Of a stretch of DNA of 29,323 nt, positions 9,080 through 22,564 are shown piece by piece (positions within the stretch are counted from its first letter, which is position 1; each line of letters starts with the position of its first letter). The stretch lies in NCBI GenBank assembly GCA_040357565.1, contig JBDODJ010000136.1; one strand, given 5' to 3'. The position numbers and the translations under genes are program-made. The DNA comes from Cercozoa sp. M6MM. Taxonomy: Eukaryota > Endomyxa: Ascetosporea. Below the pieces are notes generated by a model. That model searched no databases, was not told the origin of the DNA, and was given only the letters and a program-made list of their open reading frames with translations.

Positions 9080-10503
9080 TCAACCAATAACTTCGATCAA
9101 GGGTTTTTTCGCTTCAATTTTTCGTCGCTTTGGCGAGGGTTCCGACGCGGACTTGGCAGCTGTTCCGTGTAAATCGCGGTCCCACACCTTGGCAGTGAAG
9201 AAACCGTCGGGACCGCGCGGCGGCAGCGTGTACGGGTGACTGCTCACGACCGAAACAACTCAAGGAAACAATATGGGGGACAGAACAGGAGCTACTCTGC
9301 AGGCGCTTCCTCGGTGGCGCCGTCCATGAGTGCGTCGCGAATTTGTTCACACGGCTCGGTAGGCTGCGGTATGACCGTGTACTGACCGGTCTCCATGTCG
9401 CTCTTGAGCATCACGAGCAGCGTTGGGAACTCAAGCAGCACCACGTTGCGTAGACACTGCTGCAGACACTCTGACGGAGCAAAGGCGTAGTACTGCGGCG
9501 CGTTGGCGGGCGTGTCCACCACCTTGAGCAACAGTCGCACACTGTCCTTGTCGGCGTCGTATGCACGTGCGAACCGTCGGAGCTGCATTAATAATATATA
9601 TATATATATATACTTTTTGTTTAATAGTAATAATGATAATACATTAATAAATATATTTTTATTTATATTCAAAGAGATCTACCTGTCGCCTCCGCGTGAA
9701 AGCTTCTTCGGCGTCGGACGAGACTTCGCGCGGCGGGCACAGTATCCTGTCGAGCAGGGCCTGGAAACTCACGCTCTCTGGCATGCGTGGCACTGAGATG
9801 CGCGATTCGCGCGGTGTGTCCTCGGCTCGCAGCTGCTCTTCGGTCTTTCGCTCGGCGTCGACGCCGACGCCTTTCGGCCACTGGAAGCGCAGCTCCACTC
9901 GCCACGACAGCTCCTGTCGGCCAATGTCAAAGTACGATGTATTCTCACGGCGTCGCGACATGCCTGCGCACACTGTGAGCAGCAGAATTCCGCGTCGGAA
10001 GGCCGCATTTCGCTGTCAAAAAAACAGAAAATTCATACAGTCAAAAAGAAGGTCCCCACGCACGGCACTACCCGAAGGATCTGCAAGGCCGTGCTCGTCC
10101 TGGAGTACTCGCGCAACACCGGGCGCCGACGTCGCCGGTCCACCTGCTCTGACACCGAGGCGACAAAGTCAAAGTCGTGCTGCAACGTGTTGGTCGTCAT
10201 TTCGGCCACGGGCGCAAACTTCGTCCTGGCGCGCTTGCCCGAGCACTGGAAGCGCTGCCTGTGCTCGCGCACGCACTGCAATGAACACGTTTTCAGCAAG
10301 CACTTGGGACAGCAGTAGATCGCCTGCCGCTCCTTGCACATGCGGCACTGCCCGAACCGTCGTGCACGAACCTACGCCATATTCTAGATCCAAAACACAA
10401 GGTCAGAGAGAAACGGGGAGAAACGCACATCATCGTCGCGAGGTGCCAACAGAGGAATCAGTGGCCGCGCGGTGGTGTCCACTAAATCGATTTCTGTCGC
10501 CAT
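9080..10503 (-). CDS. ZNHIT6: Box C/D snoRNA protein 1 (BCD1/ZNHIT6), HIT zinc finger
   Basis: Five exons: 10503-10429, 10371-10072, 10012-9683, 9582-9296, 9239-9080. Phases close to 383 residues. The HIT-type finger spans residues 34-68: C34-x2-C37, C45/C46, C49, C54, C58, H62, C68, reading CCPKCLLKTCSLQCVREHRQ. After it come the BCD1 hallmarks: EMTTNTLQHDFDFVASVSEQ, SRRRENTSYFDIGRQELSWR (compare human TKRKENSTFFDKKKQQFCWH) and the C-terminal LRNVVLLEFPTLLVMLKSD. BCD1 is a nuclear assembly factor that acts with R2TP and Rsa1/NUFIP to build box C/D snoRNPs for rRNA 2'-O-methylation. An apparent TAG stop at 9292-9294 overlaps the GTAG donor of intron 4. Splicing adds a tail with a KRRKIEAKK nuclear-signal-like cluster. 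Intron 3 holds the (TA)n run at 9595-9615. Confidence 0.93.
9595..9615. repeat. (TA)n in BCD1 intron 3
   Basis: Short dinucleotide run within an AT-rich intron (9583-9682), immediately upstream of the 3' splice site in the sense direction. Confidence 0.8.
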
Positions 10504-10724
10504 CAAGCGCGCGGAAATTCAAAACTAACGCTGATTAAGACACTGGTGTCTCTCTTCGCGTGCAAAACCGGCGCGGAGTTCTTAATTTGTGAGAAACCTG
10601 AAACGAACGGCGCTCTTTGTTCAAAGGATTTCAGACTTGGCTTTCCGTTCGTCCGGTCGCTTGGTATGGCTGTTACGAGGTGAGATACTAAGAAAACAGG
10701 CGGAGGTGCTGTGTGAAGTTTTAA

Positions 10725-10785
10725 AAAAGTCGTTCCGCACGGTCTCGTCGGGCGAGTTTGCCGTGGCAGAAGTCACGTGGAATCA
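10725..10785 (-). promoter_or_regulatory. Candidate SECIS element in the SelD 3'UTR
   Basis: On the minus strand, about 306 nt after the SelD stop. The 5' core is GUGA (10776-10773). A 10-bp helix with one bulged C follows, then an apical CAAA (the unpaired A residues at 10759-10757), a 4-bp upper stem CUCG/CGAG closed by CCCGA, then the returning strand with CCGUG and CGGAA, and the 3' core CGAC with the GA at 10731-10730. There are 13 nt between GUGA and the AAA, within the usual eukaryotic SECIS range. The extra upper stem makes it form-II-like. The classical consensus has AUGA, so the leading G is a variant. Helix I below the core looks weak. Confidence 0.75.
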
Positions 10786-11081
10786 CACAGGGCACCAGCA
10801 TGTCCGATGTGCATGCATGCCTGGGTGCAAAAGAAAGAATCGGCAGACCGAGCTCGTGGCCCCGAACTGAGCTACCTGCACACTCACAAGCATACCGTTT
10901 TGTTTCAGGGTATTATCAGAGAAACGCACTAGTTTTTTGAATAGTCACGGCAAGTCGTTTCGATTCGTTCAATTGCGTCTGCAGAGATACAATTCACTGG
11001 GCGACAAAACAAGTGTGTTTGACAGTGATGGATTCTGTACGTGCTGTGTAGGTGGGATCAGTATCCATAGAAGGGTTGCAG

Positions 11082-11629
11082 TTAGACTTCGATGATGCTT
11101 GCGTCGGCAACAATGGCGGCGGTACTGTGCGACTGCTTTTGTGACACGTAGCGCACGTGACCGACCTATCCAAGAAAGCAGATAAATTTACACGATAGTA
11201 CTTACCACACACCACACACACACACACACACACCTGCCAAGCCGGCCAGCCTTCTTGCAGTTCGAGTGCCTCACAGAAACTAGCTGCCTTGTCAGCCGGC
11301 AGCACCACCAGGAGACCTGCATTGTAGCCACACCAAAGGTTAGACACACTGAAGAGTTAGAGAGTGAAGGGGCGTACCTCCACTCGTTTCCGAGCTGAGG
11401 CCCTGTGTCAGCCTGAACCACGGGAAGAGCGGGTCCACCGTGGCCATGCCGCGAATGATGGGCAGCGCGTCGATCTCGAAGTGCAGTTGTGTGTTCTGCG
11501 AGTGCTGTGCCAGTGTCTGCGCGTGGCCCAGCAGTCCGACTGTCAGTGGACAAAGTGTGGATGGGTAGGAAGCATATCATAGATAGAGTTCTGTGTGTGT
11601 GCGTGCGTGTGCGTGTGAGCGTGCGTGCG

Positions 11630-11668
<39 letters not shown>

Positions 11669-12968
11669 ATCCAGTGACATCAGTGGCAGCATGCGCCTCG
11701 AATTCGTGCATCAGTCGAGCCGCTACCTTGTTGAGTCGGCTGTCCATCGCATGGTATCGTTTCACATATATATTTGATAAGAGGTGTACCGCATGGAAGC
11801 GCGTGCCACCAAAAAGGCTCGCTCCATCGTGTCACTGTGCACATACAAAAACGAGTCCTCTCCTATATCAGGAAATCTCAATCTTGCTGCACCGATCAAG
11901 AACGGCGAGTGACTTTTCGAGTCGCTTCTGCGAGGCCAAGTCCTTCTCAGAGGGCTCCGCGAGACGCGAGGCACGGTCGGAGCGCACCATCCACTCCCGG
12001 CAGTTGACGGCGAGTTGAGTGCCCAGCGGCTTGGTCAGCACTAGCACGTCGCCGGCTCTAGCACCGTGCGGACGGATTAGATGCTCCTCCAGCGAGGCAC
12101 TCATCGCAACACCGCCCACGATGGGCCAGGCTACATGAACATGTTTGTTTTAGTCGCCACATGCTTCATGCAGGAGGATACGGTTCTTGACGGTTTGACC
12201 GCCCGTCACACGTGTGCCTACAGGCATACAAATAAACTTCCCTCGAGTCCCTTTCTAACACAGTCGATAAGATACCTGCCTCGCGGCACTTGGAAGCGAA
12301 GCCGGCGATCATGGCACGTGTCACAGTCTTGGCGTCGTCCTGTTTAAACAACGCACAGGAGTCGAAGTCGGGAAACTGAAGGAAGCCAAACCCAAAGCTA
12401 CCGGCTCCATCAGACGCGACTGCGCAAGCGCCATCAGCACGTTGTCTATGTGCGTCAGTCCGAGTGCGTACATGTCGGATAGTACATTGGCGGCGGCAAT
12501 CTCGCCCTGTGCGAAGGGCGACTGCACCAACGGGTAGAAAAAGTCCGTGGAAGACACCTGGAACACTCCTGGAATCCGCGTGCGAACGATGGAACAGTCC
12601 AGGATTCCGACGTCCTGCACGAGAACACAAAAATGTACCATCGCTTCAAGACTGAAGAAATGAAACGGAAAACTGTACCTCCTGATGCGCGTCATCCTCC
12701 TGTCTTACGTCGACCAACAACGCATCTAGCTCAGTTCGGGGCACCTTACTGTGAGCAAACGCAATGCAAACGCAGAGCATGTCGATAAAACAGACTGCTA
12801 ACTTTACCAGCCTCAGCCTTTCAAGGCGGAGTAGTCCGTCAGCTGGAACTCCGCCGGCAGCGACTCTGCGCAGAATGAACAAGTATTGAGGCACACAAGA
12901 TCCAAGTATTCATAGATACCCAAAGCGGGGTCGGCGAACCCACGCTCTTGAGCCACAATTTTATCCAT
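11082..12968 (-). CDS. SEPHS2: Selenide, water dikinase (selenophosphate synthetase, SPS2), selenoprotein with in-frame UGA
   Basis: The enzyme converts selenide, ATP and water to selenophosphate, the Se donor for Sec-tRNA synthesis. Twelve exons: 12968-12920, 12865-12808, 12748-12679, 12614-12402, 12339-12276, 12217-12182, 12130-11893, 11834-11790, 11739-11669, 11539-11378, 11316-11234, 11165-11082. They close to 391 codons. The active-site loop reads LKG-UGA-GCK at residues 31-37, aligning the UGA (codon 34) with the catalytic Sec/Cys and the Lys with the conserved one. Other hallmarks: VSSTDFFYPLV, GEIAAANVLSDMYALG, GTRVTGGQTV then NPWPIVGGVA, GDVLVLTKPLGTQLAVN, HAATDVTGFGLLGHA, GLSSETSGGLLVVLP. 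The start is the only nearby ATG in frame. Two introns carry CA/GT microsatellites. The gene is divergent from the helicase at 13410. With a SECIS candidate downstream, I read this as a bona fide selenoprotein. Confidence 0.95.
11216..11233 (-). repeat. (GT)n starting at a 5' splice site of SelD
   Basis: In the sense direction the exon ends CAG at 11234 and the intron begins as an uninterrupted GTGTGT run. Confidence 0.9.
11592..11668 (-). repeat. (CA)n microsatellite in SelD intron 9
   Basis: In the sense direction the donor is GTACACACAC directly after the exon end at 11669. The intron lies between DVTG and the FGLLGHA motif. Confidence 0.9.
12813..12815 (-). other. In-frame UGA, predicted Sec34 of selenophosphate synthetase
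   Basis: Within exon 2. UGA is followed by GGC UG and then the 5' splice site GTAAAG, so only five exonic bases separate the recoded codon from the intron. Reading resumes after the 59-nt intron with the conserved Cys-Lys-Val-Pro. Confidence 0.93.
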
Positions 12969-13409
12969 CCACGCGGACAGGTCAAAGGCTTTTTGCGATG
13001 CTGGTCGGGCTTGACTGACCGCTAGCTCACTTTTGGCACAAAACGAGTGTCACACACTGCTGCACACTGCTACACCACAATACACTACGATGTTCAGAAC
13101 AGTGCTGCTGTTTTTGTCGCGGAACTCTCTGCTGTGCGTGTCCGGTCGTGTAAGTTTACTCTCTCGCGATTGAAGAAACAATCTGACAGTATCGATCTCC
13201 TATGTGAAACATGGCATAGACTTAGATGTAATATGAGTTCGATACATCGTATTATAGATCGATCGACGCTGTCAGACGGCGGTTCCGGACGATAAAACGC
13301 ATGAAGGGTTGGTTCCGGGGCTTTTGGTTCCGCTGTCTATGGAACGGTCAACATTCTTGTGTTTCTCCTGCGCAGAAGCGACAGGCCAGTATAAACAACA
13401 TCGACGAGA
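12969..13409. promoter_or_regulatory. Divergent intergenic region between SelD (-) and helicase (+)
   Basis: 441 bp between two start codons pointing away from each other, so it should carry both promoters. No secure core element is visible. A plus-strand ORF at 13309 overlaps the helicase start in another frame and is discussed with that gene. Confidence 0.45.
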
Positions 13410-16400
13410 ATGTCTCAGAATCCCACAACCAAGAGCAAGACCTGGCGGACAGACGCGAGTACCATATGATTTTAATTATAATACTCTTTGCATGGCAAAG
13501 TGTCTTTGCACAGGTTTGTACAAGCGAAAGTTGCTTTGCCAGTCGGCCTCCAAGATAGCAAATGATGAATTGTCGGAGCTTCCCGGCACCGTAGAAAACA
13601 ACTACAACAGCGTGGCGCGTTATCTTTCGCGTACAGTATCTTCAGTTCAGTTGTTGTACTGTATGAGTAAGTTATATGATCCCACGATTTAAAATGATTG
13701 GACTGTTCGGACGCGTAGCTTGGCCTGTACTCTTGTTGGAAGAAGATCGCGCACAGATTGCGAGTGGGTATCAAGTTTGTATTGCTAAATTTATAATCAA
13801 CTTTAATGTGTAACACTGCTTCGCGCAGCATGATCAAGGCGAGGCGCATCAACGGCGGCGTGGTGAACGTGGAGCTCGATGGCAGGGGTGTCGTCAAAGG
13901 CTTGACTGTTTGGATGGATGACATCCCGAACAACCCGGTAGGTTTCTTGACAGCCTCATAATTTTAAGTTACGAGTGTGCCTTGCAGGACAAGAATGAAA
14001 TACTGCTTCCTTCATCGGTTGTGATGATATCGCTACGCACGCCTGCTTTCGACGCAGCCGAGTTTTCGGTCTTTGCTTGCGTCAAAAAAGTGAAAAGGGA
14101 ATGTCGACAGATCGAGGTGGCTGTCTACGCGACCGATTCGCAGCGCCAAGCGGTGCTCAAATCGATCGCTGTCGGTCAGAATAGTGACACAAAGCCGCCC
14201 ATTGTCATCAGTCTCGTCCATACTTTGTACTTTTTGTTCTGTTTTTTGTCTTTTTCTGACACAAGCTAACGTATGCGACAGGTGCGGAAGTCTACGAAGC
14301 ATACGCGCTTTGAAAACGATGAGCAAAGGGAAGAATGGCGTTGTTCTTAACGCAATCGCAAGCATTGATCGCGCGCCAAGCAGCAAGAATCCAACAAACC
14401 AGCAAATGATGGTTTCCCACCGTTCACCCCAAAGGATATCTTAACTTACAGTTTGTCCCAACTAGGCGTTTTCTCGGCGAATGGGGGACTTCGCGATGAA
14501 TCCGTCACAAAAGAAGGCGTGCTACCGCGCCTGCGACCTGCGCAACCACTGTGTGACTCTCATCCAAGGTCCACCCGGCACTGGTACCTTGACTTTGTAT
14601 GGCAGTCCATCCACCCATCCCTTTTTTTCTTATCCCAGGCAAGTCGCGCACGTCGACGGCAATCATTGCCAACGTTGCTGCCCAACTGCGCAAACTCGCG
14701 AGATCTCGCAGGAAGAAAAACGGCCAGTCGGACCAGGTACGTCGCGTTCGTTGTATCCTTTGACGATTTCTCTACCAATGCAGTCATTTGCATGCGTAGA
14801 AGAGAAACGTGATTCTGGTGAGTGCTGCCACCAACAAGGCCGTGCAGTCGCTGGCTCGCATGTTGTTGAAACATGTTGTCGACGGAGCGACTAAGTCAAT
14901 GACGCGATCCGGTTTGGCGCTAACGCGGCGCGACATTGTGCTCGTTGCAGCATCTGAAGGTGCCGACAACTCCGACAAGAACATCATGAGCGTAAAATTT
15001 ACACTCTTCATCCCAGTTGATTTTGTCGATGGAGGTGACAGGTCAGTTATGTATGTGTGTTTGTGCAGATTTTCTTGGACCAAAAGATTGTGGAGGTGTT
15101 GAACAAGCGGCGCAAGCTATTTCAGTTTTTGCGGCAACTGGAGGACTACTTGGGCCACTCGATCAAGAGTAAACCCGTGCGTTTTCGAAAAACCTTCGAT
15201 GCGCAGTGGAAAGAAGTTCAGGAGGCGCGTGCTGCCCTTGAAGACATCGTCCCTCTCTCAGCGTACAGTTGTTTTTTACTTGAGCACAAATATGCAAAGT
15301 AGAGTGTGATGCATTATGCGTAGGAACTTGGCAAATTCTTTGGAGAAAGTGTATGCGAACTACTGCAAGATGCTCGAAGTTGGCTGGGAGCACGCACACG
15401 CTGTAAGTGCACTCAAGCACGTGCGTCGACTTCAAAAAGCATTCGACCGTTCGTATCGGTACGGTCCGTCGTAGACCCAGTGTTTTTGTGACAAGGGATT
15501 GGTGCTTGAACAGAAGCAAGAAGAAATTGAGTTTGACGGGACTCCGAGACATGAAGTACAAAATGGAAGACATGGACTGTCTGCGGAGCGAGATACTGCA
15601 ACAAGCGCGCGTCGTTTTTTGTACGACCGTGACAGCAGGCAGCATTAAGGTGCGCGAGAACTTCAACGCGTCCGTCGTCTGTATGTCCTTTGGTTTCCCT
15701 ATTGTCATAAGGAGGGTGTATTTGTCATGTGTGCACTGAGCAGTGATTGACGAGGCTGCGCAGCTTTTGGAGACACAAATGCTGATTCCAGTTTCTCTGG
15801 GATGCAAGAAACTCGTGCTTGTGGGCGATCCGCAACAGTTGCCGGTACTTTGGTTTGGCAAAGCATGTTGTCATCCTTCAGTTTCTGTTTTTGTGCGGGA
15901 ACAGGCAACTGTGACATCGACAAAGGCGCAGCAACGTCGCTTCCAGCGCCCGCTTTTTCAGCGCATGTTGGTAATTTAAACGTTTAAGAGTGTTACAAGG
16001 CTGATAGAAAAGTTGATGTTTGGATGCTATACCACAGGATCAAGGTTTTGAAGACGTGATGTTGTTGAACCAGCAGTACCGCATGGCACCGCGAATCTCG
16101 AAGTTTTCCAACCACATGTACTACGACGGTCTCGTCAGCGATGGTCCCAATGTCCGGTCGCTTGAGGTGCGGTGTTTTACTGACACTGCGATTGGTTCAA
16201 TAAATTTGGATTAAGTTCGGTTTTGTTTGCGTAGTGGAATTGGCAGAGGAAGCTCTCGGATTTGCAGCGCGCAGAAGAGAAACACTTGTTTGGTATGCTT
16301 GATCTAACTCAAGCGACGGACATTACACGATGTGTCTCTGCAGGTGCCACACGCTTCTTCGATTTGGTCGGTCAAGAGAAGTTGCGTGATAAGTCCTGGT

Positions 16401-17353
16401 TCAACCGCGAAGAGGTGCAAATATCTTTACCTGTTTCGATTTGCTTTCGCAGTTTACGTATGAACAAATTCGCACTCTGTTAGGCGAAGGCGGCGGCCAT
16501 ATACGTCCGAAGCATCGCCAAAACCATTGCCATTTGTCCTGACACGGTTATCGTATGTTTGGTTGACTACACCTTGTCAAGCTACATTTTGTTCATAACG
16601 ATGCAATTATCAGAATTTTACGACGATAAGCATTGGCGTGATGGCGCCCTACCGTTCGCAGGTTGCGATACTGAAACAAGAGGTATAATTTAGCGCTCCT
16701 TTTTAGTCTAGTGACATACACTTCTGTTGTTTTCTTCTTGTCAACCCGCAGGTGACAAAGTCGCTGCATGCTCACGCACGCAAGCTAACTAAGAACACCG
16801 CGCATTGCCACAATGAAGTTCGCGACCGTCTGCTGGCTTCGATCACGTTTGGCAGTGTTGATGCGTTTCAAGGTATCCTATATCGCAGCACTTTGTTCCA
16901 AGCTTAGATAGCCGTGCTGATTTTCTACGACTTGATTAGGCTCCGAGTACGATGTTGTGCTGTTCTCTTGTGTACGCTCGTCCCGCACAAAAACACAAGG
17001 CTCTATCGGCTTTGTCGCAGGTACTGTGGTCTGTGCTTCGTGCGGATGTCTAGTCGGATGACATTGTGTTTGTGTTTGCAGACCCGCGGCGTATCAACGT
17101 CGGCTTGACACGTGCCAAGCACATGCTGGCAGTGTTCGGCAATGCCAACTACCTTTCGGGCAACTCGGGTACGCATCCTTACTTTGTTTCCATCGCTTAA
17201 CTTGTCTATGGGGTTTTAGCTTGGAGACAGTTGGTGACCATGTGGAACGGTCGCAAACACCGCGAGCACCAGGATGACTGCGTTGTGCAGCAGGTGACTC
17301 ATCAACTGGGCTCTATCGATCCGACTCACCCGATCGCGAGCGAGGATTCTTGA
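13410..17353 (+). CDS. Superfamily 1B (Upf1/Sen1-like) helicase
   Basis: 23 exons whose phases close to 840 codons: 13410-13458, 13514-13630, 13719-13767, 13829-13937, 13988-14226, 14282-14411, 14466-14583, 14639-14736, 14800-14991, 15069-15262, 15324-15402, 15521-15680, 15744-15844, 15905-15970, 16038-16166, 16235-16292, 16344-16414, 16484-16552, 16614-16682, 16752-16872, 16940-17020, 17082-17168, 17220-17353. Motifs in order: Q-motif MNPSQKKA, Walker A GPPGTGKS (266-273), VSAATNKAVQ (Ia), DEAAQ (II), GDPQQLP (III), LLNQQYRMAPRIS (IV), APYRSQVAILKQE, SVDAFQGSEYDVV (V), NVGLTRAK (VI). An N-terminal PWPVLLLEEDRAQI segment and a beta-barrel-like insertion resemble Sen1/senataxin. The compact length lacks the long senataxin N-terminus. 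ATP-dependent 5'-3' RNA/DNA unwinding is the family activity; the exact role is open. An alternative ATG at 13309 would read FLCFSCAEATGQYKQHRREC, a zinc-finger-like start, without the first intron. Confidence 0.93.
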
Positions 17354-17741
17354 CGGTTGGATGATACCAAAGACCCAAGAAATGAAAAAGCAGACGCGAA
17401 ACAGCAACAACTGCTGAGAATAGCCAAAGAGCGCAAACTCAGCATCGCCGGCATTCGCACTCTCAGGATCCTCTGTCACAAAACTACAACTATACCTACT
17501 CTAAGCGGGCGGCGGATACGACCATGCTCTTGTGACCAAGGGATGCAAACAACGATTTTAAAAGCGCGGGTACTGTACCTGCAGTGCACTTGACTGAACG
17601 GCGCAAGCCGTCGCGTCGACTCGTCCTGTCAGAAAACCTTGGGCAGCGAATCCCTTTTAAACTGACTACAAGTGCTATTCCACAGCGCATTCTGCTGTAC
17701 GGTTAGTGCTGCACCTCGTTTAATCGCGATTGCTGTGTCTC
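17354..17741. other. Intergenic / helicase 3' region
   Basis: After the helicase TGA the same frame stays open for another 79 codons to 17592 (KDPRNEKADAKQQQLLRIAK). No other exon is recognised. Probably 3'UTR plus the promoter of the next gene. Confidence 0.4.
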
Positions 17742-22266
<4,525 letters not shown>

Positions 22267-22564
22267 GCTTAGTTAGTTAGTTGAGTCTTCTAGGAAACCA
22301 ACTATGTGGCTCCCCTGCACCAGCAGTCTGGGGTGGGTCACAAGAGCATTAGAACTAAACTTAAGTTTAGTAGCTCCGCTCTAGAGATACTGTAGTACGT
22401 ATACCGTAGTCTCCAGCGTATTGCCAACTTGCCATCATCAGAACAGGTGCTGAGTCCGAACGAACTGTTCGGAGACAGTCGAGTCTCTGTCAGTTAGATG
22501 TTTTAACGTTCAGCTTTCGCTTTAGCACTACTGTCAACGCATCTGCTAGTCGAACAAATGCAAA
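22267..22564. other. Intergenic region upstream of bestrophin
   Basis: No exon recognised. Contains a perfect 18-bp palindrome at 22354-22371 (ACTAAACTTAAGTTTAGT). Presumed promoter of the bestrophin gene. Confidence 0.6.

Noticed and set aside
10965..11005. Hairpin with UGA on both flanks (helix AUUG/CAAU) in the SelD 3'UTR
   Set aside because: Considered as a SECIS, but the apical loop lacks the required AA and the helix is too short. The hairpin at 10725-10785 fits much better.
13309..13410. Alternative helicase N-terminus with a Cys/His-rich segment
   Set aside because: It can be read without an intron, but the model starting at 13410 closes all 23 exons in phase and includes a normal first intron. 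Kept only as an alternative in the gene entry.
17357..17593. Separate small gene just after the helicase
   Set aside because: The frame begins with TTG rather than ATG, is in frame with the helicase stop and has no recognisable domain; treated as 3' region.
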